Assembly (NCBI RefSeq): GCF_019972815.1
Contig: NZ_BPPA01000006.1
Span: forward strand, 1 to 64,000
Source: Lactobacillus huangpiensis
Lineage (GTDB): Bacteria; Bacillota; Bacilli; Lactobacillales; Lactobacillaceae
Direction: 5' to 3'
Length of the DNA: 64,000 nucleotides
Shown: one piece after another, positions 39,763 to 49,192 of the stretch
Position numbering within the stretch: position 1 is the first letter of the stretch
Layout of the letters: each line of letters begins with the position of its first letter
Made by a program: the position numbers and the translations under genes
Notes under the pieces: generated by a model
The model's input: only the letters and a program-made list of their open reading frames with translations
Told to the model about the DNA's origin: nothing
The model's database searches: none

Positions 39763-40311
39763 TTATTTTGTTTCAATCAAACCATAACGGCCATCATTTC
39801 TGCGATAGACAACACTTGTACCGTTAGTTTCACCATCTTGGAAAACAAAGAAATCATGTTCAAGCATATTCATTTGCAAAATCGCTTCTTCAGGACTCAT
39901 CGGTTTCAAACCAATTTGTTTATTGCGAACAATAGAAAACTCATTGGCTTCTTTATCTTTAGAATCCTCTTCTGCACTTTCAACAAAGAAATCGTTAAAT
40001 CCTTTTTCACGACTCTTACGATTCACACGAGTCTTATACTTTCTGATTTGTCTTTCAAGTTTTTCTGAAACAAAATCAATACTGCGGTACATATCGTCAG
40101 TTGTTTCTTCAGCTCTCAATACTAAGTATGGCAGTGGTATAGTTACCTCGACTTTAGCCTTGTGATCACGATACACCTTTAAATTTACATGAGCAATCAT
40201 ATCTTGATTCAAATCAAAATACTTCTCTAATTTTTTTAGGCGCTTTTCTACGTAACTTCTTAAAGCATCAGTTACCTCAATATTTTCACCACGGACATTA
40301 TACTTTAACAT
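39763..40311 (-). CDS. hpf: Ribosome hibernation promoting factor, long form
   Basis: A 182-residue protein that dimerises 70S ribosomes in stationary phase. N-terminal HPF/RaiA domain (YNVRGENIEVTDALRSYVEKRL, about residues 1-100) and a C-terminal dimerisation domain (about 125-182, KPMSPEEAILQMNMLEHDFF), linked by a charged segment. The ATG at 40311 is preceded by AAAGGAG; the six extra upstream codons are not supported. Confidence 0.95.
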   Translation of the reverse strand: MLKYNVRGENIEVTDALRSYVEKRLKKLEKYFDLNQDMIAHVNLKVYRDHKAKVEVTIPLPYLVLRAEETTDDMYRSIDFVSEKLERQIRKYKTRVNRKSREKGFNDFFVESAEEDSKDKEANEFSIVRNKQIGLKPMSPEEAILQMNMLEHDFFVFQDGETNGTSVVYRRNDGRYGLIETK

Positions 40312-40356
40312 ATGAGATTCTCCTTTCAACTGCTTATGCAGTCTTATGTTATCTAT

Positions 40357-40395
40357 ATTATAGCAAAATTATAGCAAAACATGAAAGCGCTGAAC
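40357..40395 (-). promoter_or_regulatory. hpf promoter and possible cre site
   Basis: Minus strand -10 TATAAT (40357-40362), 18-base spacer, weak -35 TTTCAT. A second TATAAT lies 11 bases upstream. The -35 overlaps TGAAAGCGCT at 40382-40391, matching the core of a catabolite responsive element (12 of 14 consensus positions by eye). CcpA control is inferred. Confidence 0.5.
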
Positions 40396-40404
40396 AATTT
40401 AGTT

Positions 40405-41094
40405 TTATCTGCATAAGGTAAAACTACTAATTTTTGCATTAGGAAAAACTTCTGCCAACGCATCCCGTGCATGATAAAGCGTTCTGCCCGTAGTATATAT
40501 ATCATCTAATAAAAGTATCTTGTATTTCTTCAAATTAATCGTAAAGTTTTTCTTAACAAAAAAACTTTGCTCACTTCTTAATCTTTCAGCGCGATTTTTT
40601 TCTCCCTGTGCACTTAGCCCTGGTTTTTTACCCAATACACAGGTTAATGAAACCAGATTACCATATATTGAACTGATAGTATCGAATTGTCTTTGTTCAA
40701 TATGTTCTGGAGAAGTGGGCACAGGAACATAGAGGTCGGCTTGATATTTAGTTAGATTTTCCCGACATAATTCCTCTAATACTTTGTGCAAAGCATAATC
40801 ACCATATCTCTTATAATTAACCATTAAATCATGAAAAGCCTCATTATATAAATATAAGGAATGATTTTTTAGTAATTTTTGTCCATAGATTTTCTGCCAA
40901 TTAATACAATCTAAACAAAATTTATTTTGGCTCAACTTACCAAAACAATTTGGACAATGTTTGTCAGGGATGCGCATATATTTACTTTGACAATTAGAGC
41001 AAATACATTTGGTTTCCTGTTTGTGCCAAGAAAATAATTGGATAAATGACACTTTAGCAACAAAAAGCTGCCCACACAGTAAGCACCTTCTCAT
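40405..41094 (-). CDS. comFC: ComFC-like phosphoribosyltransferase-fold competence protein
   Basis: A 229-residue protein. N-terminal zinc-binding cysteines (CLLCG, CICSNC, CPNCFG, CLDC) and a C-terminal PRTase motif ILLLDDIYTTGRTL. Works with the ComFA helicase in DNA uptake. The start overlaps the comFA stop by four bases. Confidence 0.93.
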   Translation of the reverse strand: MRRCLLCGQLFVAKVSFIQLFSWHKQETKCICSNCQSKYMRIPDKHCPNCFGKLSQNKFCLDCINWQKIYGQKLLKNHSLYLYNEAFHDLMVNYKRYGDYALHKVLEELCRENLTKYQADLYVPVPTSPEHIEQRQFDTISSIYGNLVSLTCVLGKKPGLSAQGEKNRAERLRSEQSFFVKKNFTINLKKYKILLLDDIYTTGRTLYHARDALAEVFPNAKISSFTLCR

Positions 41095-42374
41095 TTGTTC
41101 ATCTCGCGAATTTGTTTCATTGCATTACGAATGATGTTGGTATATTTATGATAACAAAATAAAACCAAACCACTGGAATCAGTTTTGTCTCTTCCGACCC
41201 TACCGGCTATCTGCACTAAGCTCGAAGCAGAATAAATTTTATCATCCGCTTGAACAACAATTACCCAGACATGATTAAAAGTAACCCCTCGTTCCAAAAT
41301 TGTAGTTGTCACTAATAGCCGAGTTTTTCCTGCTCGAAACTTTCCAACTTTTTTAATTCTATCTGTATCGTTTGCATGAACCCCAGAAATCTCAATCTTA
41401 CTAAGTTTTGGCTCTTTTTTTAAGGCATCAATATAAAGATTTATTTGATCAACACGAGGTACAAAAAGCAATAATGGGTGGCCTGCTTCTACAACTTTTA
41501 TAATGTCTTTAATGAGATTAACATTAATTTTGTTTTGATGCAGAAATGGACGGAGAAATAATTTTTCTTTTGGTACAGGTAAAAGATTTCCATGGAACCT
41601 TCTTTTCAATTTTAGTTTCTGCAATTTACCTTTTTCTACCGATGCTAATAAATCTTTAGTAGGCGTTGCGGTTAAGTATACTCTCTGTCCCTTGTCATTA
41701 ATTGCATTTTCTGCTGCAAAATGCAATTCTGAATTATGAACATAGGGAAAAGAGTCAGCTTCATCAATTACAAGTAAATCAAAAGCATGAAAAAACTTTA
41801 ATAATTGGTGTGTCGTACAAATAGTTAATTGTTCTAGGCCTGGCTCTTGGTACTCACGGCCATGATATTTACCGATTTTAATTTCACTAAAGGCATTTTG
41901 AAAACGTGGATATAACTCGTTTACAACGTCGATTCTTGGAGTTGATAGACAACATCTTTTTCCCTCTGCTAAACAGTGTGCTATTAAAGGAAAAAGCATT
42001 TCTGTTTTACCTGCACCAGTTACCGCATGAACTAGTGAGTCCTGACCGTTGATATAATTTTCAATTAATTTACGTGAAATTTTAGCCTGTAGTGAGGTTA
42101 GTTCACCCTTCCACGTTAATCCACCATTTGCTTTTATCGAGAAATTTATTTTTTGTTTATTGCGAATTAAATAATCACCCTCTACAATTCTTCCCAGACC
42201 AATGCAAGTTCTACAATATGTTTTGCCACTTGGCAGTTTAGCATAAGCCCTGGCATTGCAGCGCAAGCAGCGACCATTTTTAATTGCCTCGATTTTGGTT
42301 AAGCCAGCCTTTGTGCTAAAATCCATTTGACTACTAACCCATTGGCGGCCTGCTAGATTTGAAATACTTTCCAT
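41091..42374 (-). CDS. comFA: ComFA DEAD-box-like DNA helicase
   Basis: A 427-residue helicase that drives DNA import. N-terminal zinc cysteines Cys36/Cys39/Cys54/Cys57; Walker A TGAGKTEM; LLVIDEADSFP; C-terminal AGRVGRDKTDSSGL. ATG at 42374 follows GGAGGACAAA; the longer frame to 42464 is not used. It is divergent from yigZ with 42 bases between the starts. Shows the strain retains part of the competence machinery. Confidence 0.93.
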   Translation of the reverse strand: MESISNLAGRQWVSSQMDFSTKAGLTKIEAIKNGRCLRCNARAYAKLPSGKTYCRTCIGLGRIVEGDYLIRNKQKINFSIKANGGLTWKGELTSLQAKISRKLIENYINGQDSLVHAVTGAGKTEMLFPLIAHCLAEGKRCCLSTPRIDVVNELYPRFQNAFSEIKIGKYHGREYQEPGLEQLTICTTHQLLKFFHAFDLLVIDEADSFPYVHNSELHFAAENAINDKGQRVYLTATPTKDLLASVEKGKLQKLKLKRRFHGNLLPVPKEKLFLRPFLHQNKINVNLIKDIIKVVEAGHPLLLFVPRVDQINLYIDALKKEPKLSKIEISGVHANDTDRIKKVGKFRAGKTRLLVTTTILERGVTFNHVWVIVVQADDKIYSASSLVQIAGRVGRDKTDSSGLVLFCYHKYTNIIRNAMKQIREMNK

Positions 42375-42416
42375 TTTGTCCTCCAATAATAAATACGCAA
42401 AAAAGGGCTGATTTTT

Positions 42417-43079
42417 TTGAATGAAAAAGAAAATTATTTGACCATTAAAGAAAATGGCAATCACGAATTAACGATTAAAAAAAGTCGTTTTATTACGACT
42501 TTAATACGGACCCCAACTATTGAAGAAGCTGAAAAGGCAATTGCCGCTGTGTCTAACAAATACCGTGATGCCACTCATAATACGTTTGCTTACACCATTG
42601 GTTTAAACGATGAGCACGTCAAAGCAAGTGACAATGGTGAACCATCTGGTACGGCCGGAGTTCCAGAACTAAAAGCCTTGCAGTTAATGAAACTCAAAAA
42701 TGTCACTGCAGTAGTTACGCGCTATTTTGGCGGAATAAAATTAGGGGCTGGAGGTTTGATACGTGCATATTCTAATAGTGTGACTAAGGCAGTAGAAGCC
42801 GTAGGTGTAGTTAAACGAGTTCAGCAACAGGGAGTTAAATTTCAAGTCGATTATAAAAAATTCGATGAAATCCAGCACTATCTTAATCAACAAAAAATCT
42901 TTATTGACAATATTGATTATGGCGTCAGCGTGACAATTTCAATTTACATTGATGAAGGCAAATTAGAGGAATTAGAGAATGACCTCACTAATATTTTGTC
43001 CGGCAAAATACAGTTTATTTTTCTGCCTAAAAGATATAATGAGGTTCCCGTTACTCAGCACAATTATCATGATCAATAA
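42417..43079 (+). CDS. YigZ/IMPACT family protein
   Basis: A 220-residue protein of the UPF0029/IMPACT family, function poorly known. N-terminal domain motifs (NTFAYTIGLNDEHVKASDNGEPSG, TRYFGGIKLGAGGLIRAYSN) are intact, followed by a small C-terminal RNA-binding-like ferredoxin fold. The start is TTG at 42417 with AAGGG nine bases upstream; the overlapping ATG at 42420 is in another frame. Divergent from comFA. Confidence 0.9.
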   Translation: MNEKENYLTIKENGNHELTIKKSRFITTLIRTPTIEEAEKAIAAVSNKYRDATHNTFAYTIGLNDEHVKASDNGEPSGTAGVPELKALQLMKLKNVTAVVTRYFGGIKLGAGGLIRAYSNSVTKAVEAVGVVKRVQQQGVKFQVDYKKFDEIQHYLNQQKIFIDNIDYGVSVTISIYIDEGKLEELENDLTNILSGKIQFIFLPKRYNEVPVTQHNYHDQ

Positions 43080-43103
43080 AAGCATAATTCAATAACTATA
43101 CAA

Positions 43104-43148
43104 AAGAAGAAGACAATCCACATTTAAGGAATTTGTCTTCTTTTTTTC
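43104..43148. terminator. Bidirectional terminator between yigZ and tagO
   Basis: AAGAAGACAA / TTGTCTTCTT with a 16-base loop, T run on the plus side and A run on the other. Confidence 0.82.
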
Positions 43149-43213
43149 TTGTTAATTTTAGCAGTAGTCAAATTGACTTTTAAACTAAAATCTCTTGTCA
43201 GTATCTGCCAAGT

Positions 43214-44368
43214 TTAATCTTTCTTTTTCTTTTTTAATTGCTCAGGCTTGGCTTGCCCAAGATGCCAAACTTCCACCGTAGGATCTTTCTTACTCCGAGA
43301 ATTAATCAGCTTTTGGGTCAAATTCATCAGCGGTTTATATTTTTCTCCTAAAAGACCAATGGATTCCACAAAAAACTCTAGGGCAACTGCCAGACCTGCA
43401 ATTAAAACCCACATCCCCCACATTGGTGACAACAAAAACAAGAGAGAAATGAATGAAAAAATAAGTGATAAAGCATAAATCGTTAAAACCGTTTGTCTGT
43501 GGGTCAAACCCATTTTCATTAGTTGATGATGCAAATGGTGCTTATCGGCTTGCGAAACGGGACGGTTATTTAATTTGCGCCGAATCATGGCATAAATCGT
43601 ATCTGTAATTGGAACCCCTAATATAGTGACTGGCACTAACAGAGAAATAAAAGTCACATTTTTTAAACCTTTAAGTGAAAATACCGCAATCATAAAGCCA
43701 ATGTATAACGCTCCTGTATCACCCAAAAATATTTTTGCGGGATGAAAGTTATAAGGTAAAAATCCTAATAGGCAGGCAGCAAGCATAAAACAGCCAATAG
43801 GTATGTATAGTTGACCGGTATGCAGGAAGAAATAACCAACGATCCCCATGGTAATAAGTGAAATCATCGAAACCCCATCGGCCAGGCCATCAAGACCATC
43901 AATTAAATCAACTGCATTAGTTAAGGCCAATATCCAAAAAATAGTAATTGGTAAACTCCACCAGCCTAAGTGTATTTGTTTATTAAGAAAGGGCAAATTT
44001 AAGACGTTCATCCTGATGCCGGCAAGAAAATAAATTACCAGAGCGCCAATAAATATACCCAACATTTTTTGCCTTGGCTTTAGCTCCATAATATCGTCAA
44101 TTATACCAGTCAAGACAATCACACTGGATCCTAAAAGTATGCTAAAAGCCTCATGTGTCGGGAATTGCTCACGCAATAAAACAAAAGCGCCAATATTGAA
44201 GGTCACAAAAATACCCAATCCGCCTAAAGTTGGCATTGGTTTTTTATTTACCCTTCTTTTATTTGGAATGTCGACTGCACCTAATACAAAAGCCAATCTC
44301 CTAATAAAAGGCGTGATCGAAGCTTGTATAATCACTAAAAAAAATAATTCAACAATAATTTTAAACAT
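43214..44368 (-). CDS. tagO: Undecaprenyl-phosphate GlcNAc-1-phosphate transferase (TagO/WecA-like)
   Basis: A 384-residue polytopic membrane enzyme that moves GlcNAc-1-P to undecaprenyl phosphate, first step of wall teichoic acid or surface polysaccharide. Motifs PNKRRVNKKPMPTLGG, the catalytic NAVDLIDGLDGLADG and the cytoplasmic HHLHHQLMKMGL are intact. About ten helices. It ends with a lysine-rich tail (KKKKKD). Confidence 0.93.
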   Translation of the reverse strand: MFKIIVELFFLVIIQASITPFIRRLAFVLGAVDIPNKRRVNKKPMPTLGGLGIFVTFNIGAFVLLREQFPTHEAFSILLGSSVIVLTGIIDDIMELKPRQKMLGIFIGALVIYFLAGIRMNVLNLPFLNKQIHLGWWSLPITIFWILALTNAVDLIDGLDGLADGVSMISLITMGIVGYFFLHTGQLYIPIGCFMLAACLLGFLPYNFHPAKIFLGDTGALYIGFMIAVFSLKGLKNVTFISLLVPVTILGVPITDTIYAMIRRKLNNRPVSQADKHHLHHQLMKMGLTHRQTVLTIYALSLIFSFISLLFLLSPMWGMWVLIAGLAVALEFFVESIGLLGEKYKPLMNLTQKLINSRSKKDPTVEVWHLGQAKPEQLKKKKKD

Positions 44369-44479
44369 AGTCGGCTACTTTCATTTATAGTTGTCTTAAT
44401 TATACAAGCTGGAACAAAAATGCACAAATTAGGTTAATTGAACACTAGTTTTTTTAACAAAAAATTGTTATTTAAAATC

Positions 44480-44513
44480 AAAAAAGAACTAGGTTCAAAT
44501 GAATCCAGTTCTA
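44480..44513 (-). terminator. Intrinsic terminator after the flavoprotein operon
   Basis: AGAACTGGATTC / GAACCTAGTTCT with two internal mismatches and loop ATTT, then six T on the minus strand. Confidence 0.75.
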
Positions 44514-44535
44514 ATTAATTCACAAAATATAAAAA

Positions 44536-46332
44536 CTACATGTGAGAGGCAGCTGAACTTGCATCAGCCTCTTCTTTGACATTGGTTACAGCACTTTCTC
44601 CAGCTATTCTTCCAAAAACAACAGCATTAGTAATGCCCATCCCACATCCGGGATAAGTCATTCCGCGCCAACCACCTGTAGTACTACCTGCAGCATAAAG
44701 ATTGTTTATCTTTTTATCAAAATTGTCCAGAACTTCAGCTTTGGTGTTAATAGCTAATCCACCTGCCATGTCTGGTGTTGAAGGAGCCAGTTTAGCAGCA
44801 TAAAATGGTGCTTTGAAAGCTGTTAAATCTTTTTGACGACCAAATTCTGTATCTTCACCTTTAATAACGTCATTATTCCACTTTTTAATTGTTTTCTCTA
44901 ATACCTCTTGGTTTAGGTTAATCTGCTGAGCTAATTCTTTTATCGTATCAGCTTTCTTGAAGTAACCATCTTCTACCTCACGTTTTAAATGTGGTGACGG
45001 AGCTGGTGCTGAAAAAGCAGCTGGCATTTCATTTGCCATGCCTTCATCAAAAATTAACCAAACGTAGCCTTGATCAAGACTTGCGATTTTCTTAGAGGCA
45101 TATTCAAAATACATATCTTCCCTAAAGTGCCTTTTAGCATCTGTGCCTACCCAAATGTAAGGCTTTGTCCAGGCAGTACACAGAGGACCGATACATACAT
45201 TATCGCCGGATTGAGTACCAATTGAGTTGGCTATTGGCATCCACATATCTTTTAACTTAGCGCCAATTTCAGCGCCCATAGTGATACCATCACCCATTTG
45301 TCTGATTGAGCCATATGATTCTCCAACAGCAAAATCAGGCGCAAAACTCTTAAGCATTTCTTTGTTACGAGAAAAGCCTGCTGTAGCAATAATAACACTT
45401 TGGGCTTTGTAGTTACCCTTATTAGTATGTACACCAACTACATTATTATTCTCGTCAGTTATTAAGCTCTCAGCTGTGATATTAAAAATAAATTTTGTGC
45501 CAACTTCTTTTGCCTTATTGTAAAGCGGCTTTGACAGACCATAGCCACTTTTTTCGACAGTTAAATGTGATCTGGCTGCCGGAATAGCATAGTCTTTCAT
45601 TGCTTCTTCATTGCCAATTTCTTGGACTTCTTGAAAATTGACACCAACTTCACCAGCCAGCCATTCATAATCTTCTGCGCCATGTTCAACGATTGTTTCT
45701 CTCATACCCGCGTCTTCATAGCCTTGACCAACTGCTTTTAAATAATTATTCCAGTTTTCCTTGGTATCTTTTATTCCCTGAGATTTTTGCAAACTAGTGC
45801 CCCCACCAGCGTTGTAATAACCACCAGACAGAGTCATATCGGACAACATATAACTTGAAGTATATTCCAAGCAAATTACTGAGGCACCTTTTTGCCTTGC
45901 AGCAATAGAAGCTGAAAGACCAGCAGCTCCCGCTCCAATTACCAAAATATCTGTTTGATCTTCAAATTCTAAATCACCTGGATTTATGTTGCGATAATCT
46001 TTGCCATTAACCTTTTTCTCAGTATTTCTCAAATCAACTTTTTTATCAAGACCACTAGGATCGCCAGCCTTTGAAACTGCATCTCTGACTGCTTTTTGGA
46101 CAGCTTGAAAACTAATAGTTGCTCCAGTAACTGCATCAATGTTATATGACTGATGCTCAACAATTAGCTTTGGTGCCTTTTTTAAAGCAGCAGTACTTAT
46201 ACCAGAAGTTTCATCCTGTTGATCAATTGTTACATTCGTAATTTTATTGTCTTTGACTGTTACCGAAACCTCGACTTCACCGCGATTACCAGAGCCTTGT
46301 CCTTGATAAACGCCATCTTTTAAATTTGCCAT
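44536..46332 (-). CDS. Cytosolic FMN-binding/FAD reductase, FMN domain N-terminal (fumarate/urocanate reductase family)
   Basis: A 598-residue soluble flavoprotein. Residues 1-90 are an FMN-binding domain with the ApbE flavinylation motif DAVTGAT (acceptor Thr72). Residues 125-590 are a FAD-binding fumarate reductase/urocanate reductase-type domain (GAGAAGLSAS at 133-142; INNLYAAGSTTGGW; NAVVFGRIAGESA). No signal peptide. The usual carboxylate-binding H of HTMGG is replaced (PDMAGG) and the R of NRLGGN is absent (YPGCGM), so fumarate is unlikely as substrate (inference). It is 21 bases after the sister gene and ends at a terminator. Confidence 0.85.
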   Translation of the reverse strand: MANLKDGVYQGQGSGNRGEVEVSVTVKDNKITNVTIDQQDETSGISTAALKKAPKLIVEHQSYNIDAVTGATISFQAVQKAVRDAVSKAGDPSGLDKKVDLRNTEKKVNGKDYRNINPGDLEFEDQTDILVIGAGAAGLSASIAARQKGASVICLEYTSSYMLSDMTLSGGYYNAGGGTSLQKSQGIKDTKENWNNYLKAVGQGYEDAGMRETIVEHGAEDYEWLAGEVGVNFQEVQEIGNEEAMKDYAIPAARSHLTVEKSGYGLSKPLYNKAKEVGTKFIFNITAESLITDENNNVVGVHTNKGNYKAQSVIIATAGFSRNKEMLKSFAPDFAVGESYGSIRQMGDGITMGAEIGAKLKDMWMPIANSIGTQSGDNVCIGPLCTAWTKPYIWVGTDAKRHFREDMYFEYASKKIASLDQGYVWLIFDEGMANEMPAAFSAPAPSPHLKREVEDGYFKKADTIKELAQQINLNQEVLEKTIKKWNNDVIKGEDTEFGRQKDLTAFKAPFYAAKLAPSTPDMAGGLAINTKAEVLDNFDKKINNLYAAGSTTGGWRGMTYPGCGMGITNAVVFGRIAGESAVTNVKEEADASSAASHM

Positions 46333-46353
46333 TTCTTATCCTTTCGTTAGAAA

Positions 46354-48159
46354 CTAAGCTTGATTTAACGCAGATACAACAGCCTCTTTAAATGCACGAC
46401 TTGATGCAGAAGCTCCAGATACAGCATCTACATTAACTGTTTTGTTAGTCAGCATTTCTTGTTTCATTTTCTTAATCGCTTTTTCACCGTAGTCAGGTGA
46501 TTCGCTTTCTTTTAAAACTTCAATATTTGTTGGACGCTTATCACTGTCAACTGTTACTCGCACTACTATTTCATTGCCCATGCCGCTTGAAGATTTACCA
46601 ATATATTGATTTTCAGCAGTGGAGTAATCTTCTTGTTTAGCATCTGATTCAGGAAATGCAGCATCAGCATTATTTTCACTAACACTGGCACCTGAGACTA
46701 CTTGATCATCTTTAATTTTGGCAGCATTTTCTCCAGCTATCTTACCAAATATTAAGCAGTCAGCCATGTCACCCCCGCCATTGTATTGATTTGCACCTAT
46801 ATGACCCAGTTCACCAGCAGCATATAAGTGTGGCAAAACTTTCTGATCTGTATCTATGACTTCAGCATTTTCATTTCGACGTGGTCCACCTTGAGTGTTT
46901 AACATAGTATGTTGCTGAGCTAAAGAATAGAACGGACCTGTAAGTGCAATTTTGACCATTGATTCTGGCTTACGTCCACACTGATAATCGACTCCTTGAT
47001 CAACAAAGAAATTATATGTGTTCAAAGTATTTTCTAAAACTGCTGGATCAACTTTAATTTCTTGAGCTAAATCTGTGATAGTTTCTGACTTAACTACTTT
47101 AGTTAAAGCCTCTTTTTGAAACTCATCATTATCAGCTGAGAATAGTTCATCGTATTTTTTCTGATCAAAAATCATATGAGGATGTACTTGGGCTAAAGGA
47201 ATTCTCCAAAGACCATGATTATAGCGATGACCATGACGGGTTGGATCGTCTTCTGCTACATAACGCGTACCATCATCACCAACTGTGATCAAGGATCCGG
47301 CAAATAATGCTTTCCAGGCCATAATATTATGAGCTCTTTGGCCTTTAGGAGCGGCTAAATTAACAGTCCCACCTGGTTCATAATTATTCATATGCCATAA
47401 ATCCGCACCAACTTCTATAGCCATCTTGATGCCATCGCCATTGTTATAAAGCGTACCGTATGGTAATAAATTAGTTTCACCTAAATAGTCCTGCACCATT
47501 TGTTCGTTATTTTCAAATCCACCAAGAGCTAAAACTACACCATTTTTTGCTTGAACATTGAACAGCTTGCCTTTATTTTCAATCTGTACACCTATAATTG
47601 TCTTATCCGTATCCTGAATTAAGTGCTTTGCTGGTGTTGAATAAAGTACATCAATCTTGTCGCTGCGATCCAGTACATTCTGCCGCAATTTTTTCCAAAG
47701 AGCAGCATCAAATATCTGATCATGCACTAACAAGTCATCATTGGTGTCTGCGCCTTCAAATTCAGGATATTCAGCACTCATATAAGCCAACATAGCAACA
47801 TTTTTGTTACCTGGATTATTTTTCACACTAAATGCTTTTCCACCCAAATACTTTTCAAAGTAATCTGGTAAATTGACCATTCCTTTTACAAAAGTTTCAA
47901 GCACCTGTTTATCTAAATCAAGTGGAGCAGTCATTTTTTGATAATACTTTTTGAGCTTGTCATAATCATAACCTGCTTCAACAATCTGACCACAGTATCG
48001 GGTATTACCACCTTCATGTCCTTCTGGCGCACTATCTACTAAAAGGACTTTTGCTCCTTTATCTGCAGCAAAACGCGCTGCTGTAGCACCTGCTCCGCCA
48101 AAACCTATTACAACAACATCATAAGTCGCATTCCAAGATTCATTATCTTTTAAAAACAT
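46354..48159 (-). CDS. Cytosolic FAD/FMN reductase, FMN domain C-terminal (fumarate/urocanate reductase family)
   Basis: A 601-residue soluble flavoprotein. The FAD domain comes first (GFGGAGATAA near residues 19-28; AAGELGHIGANQ; CLIFGKIAGENA). The last 85 residues are an FMN-binding domain with DAVSGAS (acceptor Ser584). It thus has the same parts as the gene at 44536 in reverse order. The substrate-side region GHEGGNTRYCGQ and HTMLNTQGGPRRN differs from fumarate reductases; Arg of NRLGGN is replaced by QYNGGG. Substrate unknown, perhaps another unsaturated acid. It lies 16 bases past the AraC-type gene. Confidence 0.85.
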   Translation of the reverse strand: MFLKDNESWNATYDVVVIGFGGAGATAARFAADKGAKVLLVDSAPEGHEGGNTRYCGQIVEAGYDYDKLKKYYQKMTAPLDLDKQVLETFVKGMVNLPDYFEKYLGGKAFSVKNNPGNKNVAMLAYMSAEYPEFEGADTNDDLLVHDQIFDAALWKKLRQNVLDRSDKIDVLYSTPAKHLIQDTDKTIIGVQIENKGKLFNVQAKNGVVLALGGFENNEQMVQDYLGETNLLPYGTLYNNGDGIKMAIEVGADLWHMNNYEPGGTVNLAAPKGQRAHNIMAWKALFAGSLITVGDDGTRYVAEDDPTRHGHRYNHGLWRIPLAQVHPHMIFDQKKYDELFSADNDEFQKEALTKVVKSETITDLAQEIKVDPAVLENTLNTYNFFVDQGVDYQCGRKPESMVKIALTGPFYSLAQQHTMLNTQGGPRRNENAEVIDTDQKVLPHLYAAGELGHIGANQYNGGGDMADCLIFGKIAGENAAKIKDDQVVSGASVSENNADAAFPESDAKQEDYSTAENQYIGKSSSGMGNEIVVRVTVDSDKRPTNIEVLKESESPDYGEKAIKKMKQEMLTNKTVNVDAVSGASASSRAFKEAVVSALNQA

Positions 48160-48175
48160 TTTGTTTTCTCCTCAA

Positions 48176-49168
48176 TTAAATTGCATTAATACTATTTGCC
48201 TGTAAAATCTTTTGCAGTCTATATTCTCTGACCGTAACTCCAGACCATTTTTTAAAAGCTTTATAAAATGAAGCAACACTATTAAAACCGACTAAAAAAC
48301 TTACTTCAGCAGTATTTAAAGTCTTATCTTGAAGCAGGTTTTGTGCCAAAATTTTTTGTACAATACTGAGTTGCTTTTTAAATGTGGTACCCTCATTTTG
48401 CAGCCATCTTTGCAAGGTTCGTGAAGAAATACCTAATTCACCTGCTACATCTTTTAGCTGAAAATTGCCCCCAGCAATCAGCTTAAAAAGTGTGTTTTGT
48501 ACAACGGCTGAAATTGGAGGATTAATATTTAATTTTTTAATGTACTTTTTTAAACCGGGTTCAATAAAGTTCCACATTACATCGTTCTTAGTTATAAATG
48601 GTTGTTCTAAATCACGCTTTCTAAACACCAAATAATTGTCTAAACTATTTTGACCTATAATGCCTAAATAACTATTGATTTTTGATCCATATTTGTATTT
48701 GCTACCAACAGATACAGGAACAATATTTTTATTTGTTCCCGCTCTAATCAGACTAACTAAAGAAATTTGATCAACTAGTAGACTAAAACGTGAGAATTTA
48801 CGATATTGATCCAGATATCTGATATGAATTCTTAAATTTTCACCCTCTTTAAATCTTCCCATTTCGATTGGCCCTATAAGCTGCTGGTAGGTTGCTAACC
48901 GAGAGATTGCCTGTATTCCGTTTTTACTTGACAATGCAGCAAAATATGGAGGAACAAACTGGTAAAAATTTTGAACATCACTGCAAGCCAGCAGCTGCTT
49001 ATCAGTGGCTTCTTTATCGAGTACTTGAAATACGTGTGAATTTTTTATCCATTTAGCATTAAGATATTTATCCATCATGCCAGAATCAAGTAATCCAGAA
49101 ATTGAATCAAAGGGATAATCTAACTCTTGTAAAAAGTCTTTTAGTTCAGTTGTTATCTTTTGGTTCAC
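48176..49168 (-). CDS. AraC-family regulator (OruR/arabinose-binding-like N-terminus)
   Basis: A 330-residue regulator. The C-terminal AraC DNA-binding domain with two HTHs covers about residues 235-320 (LKDVAGELGISSRTLQRWL; VSFLVGFNSVASFYKAFKKW). The N-terminal part resembles the ligand-binding domain of OruR/ArgR-type AraC proteins. The start is GTG at 49168 with GGAGG eight bases upstream; the ATG at 49183 is part of the ribosome binding site region and has none of its own. It is first in the transcript with the two flavoprotein genes, so it probably activates them and itself. Tandem 20-nt repeats lie upstream (49214-49253). Confidence 0.85.
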   Translation of the reverse strand: MNQKITTELKDFLQELDYPFDSISGLLDSGMMDKYLNAKWIKNSHVFQVLDKEATDKQLLACSDVQNFYQFVPPYFAALSSKNGIQAISRLATYQQLIGPIEMGRFKEGENLRIHIRYLDQYRKFSRFSLLVDQISLVSLIRAGTNKNIVPVSVGSKYKYGSKINSYLGIIGQNSLDNYLVFRKRDLEQPFITKNDVMWNFIEPGLKKYIKKLNINPPISAVVQNTLFKLIAGGNFQLKDVAGELGISSRTLQRWLQNEGTTFKKQLSIVQKILAQNLLQDKTLNTAEVSFLVGFNSVASFYKAFKKWSGVTVREYRLQKILQANSINAI

Positions 49169-49192
49169 AGTGTATTCCTCCATTCAATTCGT

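Noticed and set aside
42420..42440. ATG just inside the yigZ start region
   Set aside because: It opens a different frame that stops after six codons; the TTG at 42417 gives the full protein.
44536..48159. Annotation of both flavoproteins as fumarate reductase
   Set aside because: The key carboxylate-binding His and Arg of the family motifs are not seen; only the family level is supported.
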